DNA of 12,860 nucleotides, taken from assembly GCA_027600665.1 (NCBI GenBank), contig JADGJL010000851.1, positions 1-12,860 on the forward strand, given 5' to 3'. Position numbers and translations under genes: made by a program. This DNA comes from Irineochytrium annulatum (lineage: Eukaryota > Chytridiomycota > Chytridiomycetes > Chytridiales > Chytridiaceae). Shown here in pieces: positions 1 to 8,640 of this stretch. The notes beneath the pieces are model-generated. The model had not been told where the DNA came from. It made no database searches and worked only from the letters and a program-made list of their open reading frames with translations. How positions within the stretch are numbered: the first letter of the stretch is position 1; every line of letters begins with the position of its first letter.

Positions 1-731
1 TCCCCATCCCCCTTCAACCTCCAGCACCTTCCCTCCCCTCCGCTTTGGGTCCGTATCTCAAGCACCCACGCACCCTCCTCATCCCGGTTCACCATCGCGT
101 CGCTGCCCCTGTCCAGCACGAGACTGCTAACGAGCCGCTCATCCACCGCCAATGCAGAGCGGAAGAGGTAGAGCGTTGTGGCGTGCAGGACGGCGTGCCG
201 CGTCTTCCATTTCAAAGCGGTGGTGGTCCGGGATAACGAAAGCTTGGAGAGGGAGCCGGCGTGGAGGATGGGCGTCGAATGAGATAGCAGGGAAGCCAGG
301 GTGGGAGCGTCGGGCGAGAGCGAAGTCAACAAGCTGGAGGAGGGGGCCATGGGCACGGACGACTTCCGGGGAGGGACCGGTATCCCCGAGGTGGTTGTGC
401 CGGGCGCTGGCTTCGGTCTCTGACTTGCCGCCGTAGGTTGTGGAGTCGTTGCGGGCGGAGCCGGGGAGGTGGTAGGTGCGGCGGCTGGAGCGACCACCGG
501 CATCGCAGGCTCATCGGGTCCGTCCTTCAACATGGCGTCCAGATCCGCCAGCAGGTCCATGATGGGCGGTCCACCGCTCTTCCCCGCATGTTGCGACTTC
601 GGCGTCGACTGCGCACGGTTCCGCGGCGGAGGTGTGAGAGCCAAGGGTAGCGCAGGTGCGACGTGGGAGTGCGTGTGCAGAGCCGAGTGGGCGGCCGAGA
701 AGGAGCGGGCGGGCGGTCGGGTGTCCGTCAT
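1..731 (-). CDS. PH-domain protein, N-terminal part (3' end beyond window)
   Basis: The reading frame stays open from ATG 731-729 to the window edge, 243 complete codons with no stop, so only the N-terminal part is visible. Residues 1-150 are low-complexity and rich in Pro, Ala, Ser and Thr, with a short amphipathic MDLLADLDAMLKDG stretch near residues 58-71. Residues about 154-243 read as the first strands of a pleckstrin homology domain: ILHAGSLSKLS, then W-K-x-R-H-A-V-L-H and LYLFR, the usual pattern of strands beta1 to beta3. The C-terminal helix with its conserved Trp would lie outside the window. An in-frame TAA (737-735) just upstream makes this the first ATG of the frame, but its context is weak (T at -3, A at +4), so an unseen 5' exon is possible. 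PH domains commonly bind phosphoinositides or proteins at membranes; the partner here is unknown. A 61-codon ORF ends across this ATG. Confidence 0.72.
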   Translation of the reverse strand, partial: MTDTRPPARSFSAAHSALHTHSHVAPALPLALTPPPRNRAQSTPKSQHAGKSGGPPIMDLLADLDAMLKDGPDEPAMPVVAPAAAPTTSPAPPATTPQPTAASQRPKPAPGTTTSGIPVPPRKSSVPMAPSSSLLTSLSPDAPTLASLLSHSTPILHAGSLSKLSLSRTTTALKWKTRHAVLHATTLYLFRSALAVDERLVSSLVLDRGSDAMVNRDEEGAWVLEIRTQSGGEGRCWRLKGDG

Positions 732-913
732 GGATTAGCTTCGTCGCTCAACGACGAGCTGGAGGTGATGACGATGGGCTGGTGGAAGGATGAGAGTTGG
801 TGGTGTGAAATGGAGGCAGCAGCCGATGTCGATGGTGCGACCTCACGCGGTGGGTCGCCGTGCAACGCTGACGCCCAGTGCGAGTGCGAGGGGCTGATGA
901 AACGACGCTTCAT
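728..913 (-). other. Upstream ORF overlapping the PH gene start (ATGA)
   Basis: A 61-codon frame starts at ATG 913-911 and stops with TGA 730-728, so its stop shares bases with the ATG (731-729) of the PH-domain gene. The peptide is rich in Ser, His and Pro and resembles nothing I know. It could be a uORF in the 5' leader, a 5' coding exon joined by an intron I cannot place, or chance. Confidence 0.3.
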
Positions 914-1344
914 CGAAGGCGATTCCCATTGGAGCAGCCAAGTGGCTTGGCAGCGAATTTATCCCAAATGACGATTAGCAAAAGACAAATCATCCACCCG
1001 TTGAAGAAGCCACGTTTTCGCAGAGAATATTAACATAATCTATAATTCGTTGCTCGTTGCCGCATCGGGCATAAGAAGGAAGGAAGAGGAAAGGAAAGTG
1101 CAGTAAAAAGGCATGGGTGACCGGCGTGAAGAGGTTCTTTACAAAGGACAGTTGAAAACAGAAACAGCAATGTCTAGAAATGAAGAGGTACAATGATGTG
1201 GGGAGGTTGCAATTGCAATATGCTGTGCGGCGTCTAAGAACATGAGAAGAGAATAAACAGACAATGAACGTAATAAATGGTGCAAATAAGCGCAGAAAGG
1301 GCGCAGAACGATAGAAAAGAAGAAGGACTTACAACCCCGCGCTG
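732..1344. other. Intergenic region between ThrE-like gene 3' end and PH gene 5' end
   Basis: This 613-nt gap should hold the 3' UTR of the transporter gene (its right part) and the promoter and leader of the PH gene (its left part). The right half is AT-richer than the flanking exons. No tRNA, repeat or AATAAA on the minus strand was found. Two items stand out: the 913-728 uORF, and a perfect GTAAGT (minus strand, 1332-1327) that begins 12 nt after the transporter stop codon. Plus-strand ORFs here (for example 663-971) have no recognisable domain and are taken as chance. Confidence 0.5.
1327..1332 (-). other. Consensus 5' splice donor just after the ThrE-like stop
   Basis: The minus strand reads GTAAGT here, 12 nt after the TAG stop. 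A pyrimidine-rich run and a CTTAG acceptor (minus 1236-1234) lie downstream, so a 3' UTR intron of about 99 nt is possible. Chance occurrence of the hexamer is also possible. Confidence 0.25.
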
Positions 1345-4320
1345 CTACATCGTCAGATACTTGAGCCTTGGTCCCCTAATAGGCCACACCAAGAAAGTCG
1401 CGACGAACAGACCAAGCGCCAAACTCATCCCAACCGTCAGCATCTGGAACGTGAACTGCACGCCGTCTACGACGTTCTGGCCCTGCTGGAAAAAGCTCAG
1501 ACTGCTCCTGACCCCCAAGCTGCCGGGGACCTGCAGCAAGATACCCGCCAGAATGGGCGCCACGGCAACATCGTGCGTGAACCGGGAGTGCAGGTTCGAC
1601 GCGACCCCGATCACGATGGCGGCGACCGCCGTGACGGCGCTCGGGTCGGCACCGAGCGCGGGCCACCTGCTGAGGAAGGTGCTGACGACCCAGCCGGCAG
1701 CGGAGGCAAGGATCATGGCGGGCCACTGGTGGTAGTTGGCCTGGAAGAAGAGGTTCACGCTCATGCTCATGGCCGGGAAAAGTAGGCCAGCCCAGCCGAG
1801 CGACGGTGCCGGTGGGCAGGCGGCTGCCGCGGTGTCAGGGAGGGTGCCGGCCCAAGCCGCGAGCGCGCCACCTATAGTCATGCCGAAGCCGAGGAGCATG
1901 GCGGTAAAGAGGGCGCCAAATAAACGGACTGTGCCCGAGACCATGTTGCGGGTTGAGAGCTCGATAATGGCGATTGTCAGCGAGAGGCCCGGAAGGAGGA
2001 CGGCGATGGATGAGAGGACGATCGAGACGTAGGAGAGGCACGGGTTGGCGAGGGACCACAAAAGGCTCTTGGCAAGGAAAGCGGAAACGAGACTGGCGCG
2101 ATAAACGTTTCAGTCCGCGTGATGAAAAGAAGAGAACACCAACCTGGCGAAAAACTCCAACAAATACGTGAAGCTCGCGAATCTCTCGCTCGCCATCGTC
2201 ATGAGCCCGACGAGCCCGCCAAACGCGGCCGCCAGCGCCGCATCTCCCCAAGTCGCCCTGAATCCCAAGATACAGATCGTGAAGCTCGTGACCGGGAACG
2301 TAGCAAGGATGACCCACCACGGGTAATCGTCGGCGGCCTTAACGGCGTCGAGCAGCTTGATGGCGTCCTCGACAGAGATGAGGCCCTGCGTGAGCGTGAG
2401 GCACAGCGCGTTGACCTGCGCGAGCTTGCCCATGCTTTAAAATGTTAATATACAATACGAGTTCATTGAAAGGCGTAGGGGAAATGTAGTACTTGAACCC
2501 TTGCGCGATCTTAAGAATGTGAGTCCGGCTCTCGGACGAATCGCCACCGAAGGATATCATCATCATGCCGGGGAAGAGAATGTATTCGGCCTCGACATCG
2601 AGCACCTGGGACACGAGGCCCAGGTGATGCTCGAGTCGGTGAGACGGCGCTCCGAACATGGCGAACGTCCGAGATAGCTTGATGAGGAAGTCGCGCTTGA
2701 TCGCCGTCTGGCCCCTTTCGACCTCTATCGTCACATCGCCCCCACCTCCGTCACCACCTGCCCCGCGCTTCCTCAACCCGTCGATCACCATCCCCTCCGC
2801 CTGCAATCCGGTTATCCCACCCGCCTTCACGCCAACGCCAACGAGCTCGGCCACCGCGGCGCCGCCCGTCGTCGCCCGAACAACAGCCCACCTGCTGATC
2901 CCCTCCTGCGCCAACACCCTCGGCAGTCTCTCCCCCGGCACGCCCAGCCGCCGCGCGGCCGCATCTTCCAGGCTCTTCCGCTCCGCAAGCGCGCGCGCAT
3001 GGTCCACCATCGAGGGCAGCAGCCTCGCGTGTCCGCCGCGTGACGACGACGATCGATGCATTCGTAGCGGCGCGGGCGCTTGCTCGAGCGGGACGATGGT
3101 GCTGAGGGACGGCTCCGTGCTCGCGCGCGTGATGGGAAGGTGTTCGGGTTGGGGCGTCGCGGCAGTTACGACGGGAGATCCGGGGGGTTCCTCGTCGTCG
3201 CCTTCGACGTGGAAGGTGACGGGGAGGCCGACGGCGACGCTGGGGACGAGGAAGGTCGCGTCCCCAACGGCGGCGGTGGCTGCGTCGCCCGTGGCTGCGG
3301 GAAGTGCGGCCTCTACTTCCGCGATGAGGGTGTCGAGCGCGCCTTCGCTGGCGGAGCGGCCGAGAGGCACGTGAACGGGTCGTATGGGGATGGCAACGAG
3401 ATCGGCCTCGGCCGCAAGCGCGATGGGCGACGAGTGGGGAGGGGACGGTGCCGTCGGTTGCGGGGAGGTGGACGTTGAGTTTGGGGTGCTGATCGCCTCG
3501 GGCGAAGGCCCGGGCTTGGGTCTGGGTTCAATACGGACGTCGCTGAGGACAGTGTCGCGGACCGGTTCGTCAATAACGTGGTTGAGGGCCGCGGGGCTGC
3601 CAAAGAAGAAGGGTGGCGACGTTACGAGCTCGCGGGGCGGTGAGAAGGATCCTGGCGGGTGTGGTGGTGGGAAGGACCCCGAGAAGTCGGGCCCAAGGGT
3701 GTCTCTGGCGACAGCACGGAGAACAGGTGGAATCGAGATGGGGGTTGAAGACTAGTACCAACGGTAAGCCAGCGACAATGAAGGACGAAGGAGATCAGCA
3801 CACCTGGCTACCAAAGCCTCCAAATGGGTTCCAGCCGAACAGCCCACCGGTCCTGTTTTCGTCATCGGCCGCAACACCACCGTCCTCAAGATCGGCGGTT
3901 GCTGAGCTGCCCCTCCTGTCGCTACTCAATTTCCTCTCGCCCTGTGCCGAGCTGCCCCTCCTTGATGCTTGGCCGACCACACTAAATCGGCGAGGTTCCA
4001 TTCCCATGGCAGCGGCCATTGCAAACCCGGTCGATGACTAGAACGACCGACGTGACCTAAGATTCAAGCGCCGGGAACTTCAAATAACAACTCACGTTCT
4101 TCCCTTGGCTTCCATTGTTGGAGACGGTCGATGACGAACGCGTTGGCTTCCGGATAGGCAGCGGAGAAGTGGTCGTGTTCTGTGCTGGCGGAAAGGCCCT
4201 GGCCGGGGGTCTCGACGAGAGCAGGGAAGCCGTAGGCAGAGGTGGAGACGAGGAGGGCTGCTGGAGAGACTCGATGGAGGTGAGGCCCTGGTCTGGGCTG
4301 CGGGTCTGCTCCGACGACAT
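1345..4320 (-). CDS. ThrE/YjjP-like (Prm10-type) membrane transporter
   Basis: Five exons: 4320-4096, 4037-3804, 3751-2493, 2434-2144, 2092-1345; product 918 aa. Introns are 58, 52, 58 and 51 nt. Residues 1-500 are disordered and rich in Pro, Ser and Ala. From about residue 505 the ThrE family pattern appears: RDFLIKLSRTFAMFGAPSHRLE (506-527), whose GAPSHRLE is the family hallmark, then LFPGMMMISFGGDSSESRT and KIAQGFNMGKL across intron 3. Several hydrophobic helices follow in exon 4 (for example WWVILATFPVTSFTICILGF), and exon 5 holds a second hydrophobic block like the ThrE_2 half, ending in GPRLKYLTM. Corynebacterium ThrE exports threonine and serine; yeast Prm10 is the fungal relative and its substrate is not established, so substrate here is inference. 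The start is the ATG opening exon 1; both early introns are phase 0 with TAG acceptors. Serines in RRxS contexts (S94, S104, S119) cluster in exon 2. Confidence 0.85.
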
Positions 4321-4737
4321 TCCAGGATCGAGGAGTTGCGAAGGGAAGAGCGAAAAGCGGGACGGGGCTCAGGAACGGGGGCGATGAACTGTCGGGACGG
4401 AGTCAGTGGCAGTCACCCGTGCGTGCGGACTTGGCTAACCCTACCGGGCGCAGCAAAAGATGTTAATGACAGAAGTGACGTTTTGACTGACGGATGGCTT
4501 GGAACGGTGTGTGAGTGAAGGTCGCGGAATATGCGGCCGCAGTACCACTTCATCGCTGGATTATTGCCAAGACTTTGTTTTTTGGTAATTTACTTGATCC
4601 TCGCATCACACCATGCGCATCAATATCCTTGCAAGAGGAATCAACTAATACTGCGGAGGCACAGATTCGCAATAGAATGAGGCACTTGTGCACAAAGAAA
4701 GATGGAAGCAACGTGCATGCAATAGACCTCCAACAAC
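4321..4737. other. Intergenic region between sterol reductase 3' end and ThrE-like 5' end
   Basis: This 417-nt stretch should contain the 3' UTR of the sterol reductase (right part, clearly AT-richer from about 4561) and the promoter of the transporter gene (left part, GC-rich). No AATAAA on the minus strand, no TATA-like box, repeat or RNA gene could be supported. A short plus-strand ORF (4515-4847) runs into the reductase gene and has no recognisable domain. Confidence 0.5.
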
Positions 4738-6493
4738 TTAATAAACAAACGGAACGATCCTGTACGGCACCAGCCTACAATACTCGTCCCAATCCCTCCC
4801 ATACTTCCTCCTACATATCTCGTGATCATCCCTCTCCCTCGGAATGAACAACGCGAGGTAGTACAGCGGGTAAATCCACGGTATAAGCGACCCCGTCACA
4901 AGGTAGCCAGGGATCGCGAGCGCGACGGCCTGGATGATCTCACCACTTGTTGTGAACTTGTCAGCTCGCAAATAGTGGAAACATGGCCAAAAAAAAAAAA
5001 CTTACAAGTAGTTTACATGCCGGCTCACGCCCCAGAACCCCGAAACTATGATCCTCGTCCCCGGCACGGTCCTCTGCGGGCAGAAGCCCGCGAAGCACGT
5101 AGGCCTCCTGGGATCCATCTTGAAGTAATACTTCTGCATGTTCGGGCCCCGGGTTAGGATCCAGCCCGTGATGAAGAGCGCGAGGGTGAGCCACACGGAC
5201 AGCGAGGACAAGTCTGGTAGCGTGGGTGCAGCGTCGGTGGACGAGGTCATGTTGGTGTCGACGGTAATGCTGGCGTATGGGGCATACGTAGACAGGACGG
5301 TGCCGCCGAGGGCGTAGGCGAAGGGGTAGAAACCGAGACAGCCGAAGAGGAGCTTGAAGCTGATTTAACGCTAACGATTTAGGTGCCGCATTGAAAGATA
5401 ACAAGGAACACAAATCTAAACCTTACCCTATCTTCTCGGCAAACAAATCGTACGTGTAAAGGTGAACCTAAACAGAAAAAGTTGTCATCAGCGTCGGACC
5501 TCAAGAAAATATGCATCCAAAAACAGCACCCACGTTCTCAAAGTACATGTACTCGGTTACGAACCACGTCAGCATGAAACCGTACGCAGCCATCGCGGCC
5601 GTCCACGCACCCCCGTTCGCCCGCCACGCCGTCCACATCATGCTTCCTAAGTTCAGCTCGAGCAAGACTGCGCCCCACATATACAGCATCATCTTCACGT
5701 CGACGTCGCCCAAAACCCTGGGGTTGAACTCGAGCCCGTTCCACACCTACCGCGCGGTCAGCAAAAATCGCTCGTCATTCACGCTGGTAACGCCTCTCTC
5801 ACCTCGACATACCACGCGGGCCTGCCATTGACGGGTACTGGACTCCTGATCAGCTCTGGTGCCTCGGGTTGCGCGGTGGACGTGGACGGTTTGGGAGCCG
5901 GGCTGGCCACCATGTCCGTCGTGATGCAACGGGAGTAGTGGCGGTCCGGCGGCGGGCGGTGGAGGCCGCGGACATGAAAGAAGGCCGTCGCGATGGACCC
6001 GAGGAGGGCGCCAGATATCCAGCAGTTCGCGAAGTTGTTGGAAAGAAATGTCGGGTCCTTCAGGCCGACATAAGCCTGGTTGCCGGTGTTAATCAACCGC
6101 ACGGAGAATCGAGAAATTGTGTAGCAGAAATTACCAGGAAAGCATACAGAGCGACCGTGGTGACGAGGACCTTTACTACCGGTTTAGTAGGCACGAGTTA
6201 TAGAAGAACCTCGGGATTAAGCCGGAATGCAGCCGGAACAATGGCTTACCTTGAGCCCATTCAAACGATAGTCGAGCCGTCGGCCATTGAAGTCGCAGCA
6301 GTAGCCCGGAGAGAGCGCGACGGGAATCAACTGCGATCCAGAAGTCAGAAAGCCTCTCCAACAGGGCCACCAGCTCCAACTCAGACTGCACCAACGGGAC
6401 GAGGACGACACTGACCTTGTGCAGGAGCAGGCAGACGCTGTAGATCTCCGCGACTTGGTAGAAGGAGGCCAGGAAGGTGCCGACGCTTGCCAT
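4738..6493 (-). CDS. ERG4/ERG24-family sterol reductase
   Basis: Eight exons: 6493-6416, 6330-6250, 6170-6135, 6075-5803, 5746-5534, 5467-5427, 5359-5006, 4945-4738; product 427 aa. The family membrane proteins reduce sterol ring or side-chain double bonds with NADPH in the endoplasmic reticulum (C-14 reductase ERG24, C-24(28) reductase ERG4, lamin B receptor, DHCR7). Visible marks: LSPG then GRRLDYRLNGL (about 33-52), matching the family's LPG...LKYRINGL; FNPR (163-166) where most members have LNPR; GTRIIVSGFWG and RHVNYFGE (354-361) across intron 7, the sterol reductase signature; and the C-terminal DDHEICRRKYGRDWDEYC with PYRIVPFVY. Exon 4 carries a Pro-rich hydrophilic loop. I cannot tell which double bond it reduces. 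The ATG has strong context (G at -3 and +4). Only 26 residues precede intron 1, so the N-terminus is shorter than in typical fungal members. Introns are 56-85 nt, most with CTGAC/CTRAY branch points. The carboxypeptidase stop is only 118 nt upstream. Confidence 0.88.
4989..5000 (-). repeat. T12 run just inside the donor of sterol reductase intron 7
   Basis: Twelve A on the plus strand (T12 in the transcript direction) follow the GTAAG donor of the intron 5005-4946 directly. It is the longest homopolymer in the window and could affect sequence accuracy or donor recognition. Confidence 0.8.
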
Positions 6494-6587
6494 GACGGCG
6501 GCTTGACGGCTTGCAAGCGTTTTCGTGTGCGAACTGGACCCTGATCGATGTACAACAACAGAACCGCGACAAACTCTTCATTTACAT
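6381..6587 (-). promoter_or_regulatory. AUG-UAA minimal uORF and overlapping uORF before the sterol reductase
   Basis: In the 118-nt gap upstream of the reductase, the minus strand has ATG (6587-6585) followed at once by TAA (6584-6582), then a second ATG (6581-6579). The second opens a 66-codon frame that runs past the reductase ATG (6493) in another frame to 6381 in genomic sequence; splicing of intron 1 would change its tail. If the transcript starts above 6587, both would limit initiation at the main ATG. The transcription start is not known. Confidence 0.35.
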
Positions 6588-6611
6588 TGATGTCCCACAA
6601 CTGCTATCCAA

Positions 6612-8365
6612 CTACGCCGCGTTCTTCATGATGAACTGCGCTAATGCCTTCATGCTCGCGAAAATCTCCTCTCCTGATGGCAGGATCTGGCGCGGCGGAA
6701 GGAGGAACCCATACGTGCCCTAAAATCAACGTCATTAGCGGCCAACATCCGCTGAAAGGAAAGAAAGAAGCTCACCTGGTCCCTAAGCTCGACCCCATAC
6801 GCAAACGTAATGTTCGCGACGGCATACGCCCAGTCCGCCGAGCTGCCTGCGGACTGATAGATGATGTTGCAGATTGAGCCGACCGCGAAAGTTTTCCCGT
6901 GTACGGCCTTCAAGGCTTTGGACGCAGCCAGCGCGGCCTCCTCGACGATCGGGTCCGCGTAAAGATCGCAGTCGGCGCCGTACGCAAACATCCACAGTTG
7001 GGAGAATGCGTGGAAGTCGATGTAGGAGACAACGTTCGGTACGCGGGAGAGGAGGTACTGCACAAATAGTCAGATTGATAATGGGAACGATTGCGAATCC
7101 TTACATTGGCGATGTTGCGGTTCTCCGGCGACCTACATAACGTTAAAACAGACAAAAAGGTATGGAATGATGGGAAATACTCACGAGAAGGCGCTGTCTC
7201 CAAAATACGTCTCACTGCAGGGGTTCGCTGAAGAACCCCCTCCACCCCACTTGAACCCCCAGTTCCGGTTCGTGTCCGTGCCAATGCAGCTCGTGCCCTT
7301 GTTAGGCTGTCGGTTCTTCCTCCACTACATCACGCAAGTCAAGATGGTGTTGGCGACATATGTAGAATTACCATCCGGTTCCGAGTATGCGTGTAAATGT
7401 ACCCGTCGACGTTCAAGACAGGGATGATGGTGAAGGCGAACGTGTCCATAAGCTTCGTGACGGTCTTGTCCTTGCCGTACTTCTCCAGCAACTCGGTCGC
7501 GACATACGTCACTACGGCGGGCCCAATCCATTCCTACACCAATCCCGCGTCAGTAACCACCCTAAGCTGCATGACAAAAAGCTTACCCTCGCATGCTGCG
7601 CTCCATGAAATACGAACTCCTTCTTCACGTCCACCAGCGCCGAGTCCGCCGTTCCTGTGATCCGGATGCCCGTCTGCTCCCTCCCCTCATACGTCTTCCC
7701 AATCGAGATAATCTCCACAAGCCCCTCGTACGTTTTGTTTAAAGACTCAATGTAGTCCAAGATGGCGTCCATGGGCTGATACTTCTCAAAGAACTTCTTG
7801 GAGGCCGAGGACGTCGACGACATGACGACCTGGTCATCGTGGTCGACGTCGAATGATGGTGACGCGTCGTTCTGCTCATCCACCGCACGCTGGAGGTCGG
7901 GTATCACGACCACATGGGCAAGTTCAGCGTCGGTGAGATACTTTGTCAGGGCGGGCCCCGGTCGCGGAACGCGGACGTCGACGTGGTGCTGAACGCGGGG
8001 CTCGGTCCAGAAGTCGATAGTTGGCACCCACTGTTCAGGAAGCTCGTTAGGGAGGTTGCAAAGGGTGATCAGAAATCGGTCCTTCGCATACCTCCTGCAG
8101 CCGGAGGACGTTCTCAAGAGCCAAGTGATTCGGGATCTCAATCCTCCAGACCTGGATCGCGGACGCGGTTAGGACACAAGCTGACCCGATTGGTGAACGG
8201 AGGCACTCTGACCTGCTGTCCGTTGAACGTAGCCGGCCGGGACCCTTCCTTCACCAAATTCGGCTCCGATGGGGCAAGGACGGCATTTAGGCCGTCAATG
8301 AGGCCGTCTGCCGCCGCGGGCGATGACAGGACAGCGAGCGATGCCACCAGCCACTTCACGATCAT
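6612..8365 (-). CDS. Secreted M14A metallocarboxypeptidase zymogen
   Basis: Eight exons: 8365-8213, 8151-8092, 8030-7587, 7533-7372, 7324-7185, 7132-7105, 7057-6776, 6719-6612; product 458 aa. It removes C-terminal residues from peptides outside the cell. Residues 1-20 form a signal peptide (short basic start, hydrophobic core, AAADG end). Residues about 21-130 resemble the inhibitory propeptide, with [10 protein letters not shown] and VPTIDFW as in pro-carboxypeptidases. Zinc ligands are H217 and E220 (HAR|E, split by intron 3) and H345 (DFHAF). Substrate-binding R275 (MWRKNR) and N292/R293 (TNRNW), the Cys286 with a second Cys in NPCSETY (a known disulfide pair), Y396 (IIYQ) and catalytic E419 (GVELRD) are all present, so it should be active. 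The specificity position in SSADW is Ala403, where CPA has Ile and CPB has Asp. The start is the first ATG; a TTG two codons upstream is not needed. Exon 6 is only 28 nt. Seven introns of 47-61 nt. Confidence 0.92.
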
Positions 8366-8430
8366 TTTCAATCAAGTCCGACACTAGTATTCGCTCCGCA
8401 AATGGTTGTCTTCGAATTCTTATCTACAGA

Positions 8431-8436
8431 TTTATT
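8431..8436 (-). terminator. Possible AATAAA poly(A) signal of the USP gene
   Basis: The minus strand reads AATAAA here, inside AT-rich sequence downstream of the USP stop codon. The distance of about 205 nt allows an ordinary 3' UTR, but it also lies in the region expected to be the carboxypeptidase leader, so the two transcripts would overlap if it is used. Confidence 0.25.
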
Positions 8437-8558
8437 TCAACGACCTGCTTCATATTTCGGCTACGGGAGCAACAACGAATATACAAACAGGAACACCATG
8501 GACAAGGTAAGGGATGAGGTGAATGAAAAACACAGACAACTTTTCAAGATAAAAGTAA

Positions 8559-8566
8559 TATATATA
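8559..8566 (-). promoter_or_regulatory. TATA-like element upstream of the carboxypeptidase gene
   Basis: TATATATA on both strands, 194 nt upstream of the carboxypeptidase ATG. A start site about 30 nt downstream would give a leader of roughly 160 nt. Confidence 0.3.
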
Positions 8567-8640
8567 GAGGTAAGCTACTGCACACGCAAGCAAGCGAGGT
8601 TAACTAACAACATTCACATAATCTTGCCTAAAGGATCAAA

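Larger units (their letters stand above)
8366..8640. promoter_or_regulatory. Carboxypeptidase promoter/leader and USP gene 3' UTR
   Basis: This 275-nt AT-rich gap separates the USP stop from the carboxypeptidase ATG. It holds a TATATATA run (8559-8566), 194 nt upstream of the carboxypeptidase ATG and a possible TATA element, and an AATAAA on the minus strand (8436-8431), about 205 nt past the USP stop and a possible poly(A) signal. A 12-codon uORF begins at minus ATG 8499. None of these is proven by sequence alone. Confidence 0.35.

Noticed and set aside
990..1193. 67-codon Phe-rich minus-strand ORF between transporter and PH gene
   Set aside because: It sits in AT-rich intergenic sequence and has no domain; the Phe/Leu content follows base composition.
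1277..1735. 152-codon plus-strand ORF
   Set aside because: It lies antisense to the hydrophobic C-terminal exon of the transporter and has no recognisable features.
2658..3374. 238-codon plus-strand ORF opposite the transporter exon 3
   Set aside because: It is the GC-rich antisense of a disordered Pro/Ala/Ser coding region and shows no domain; the minus strand carries the clear ThrE protein with consistent splice sites.
3313..3603. Arg/Pro-rich minus-strand frame near the transporter N-terminus
   Set aside because: A recount showed that the frame of exon 3 stays open from 3751 through this region, so this alternative frame is a shadow.
6217..6600. Single 127-codon frame as the reductase first exon
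   Set aside because: Only its end matches the family; the hydrophobic helix lies in another frame (6493-6416) joined by an intron with GTCAGT donor, CTGAC branch site and CAG acceptor.
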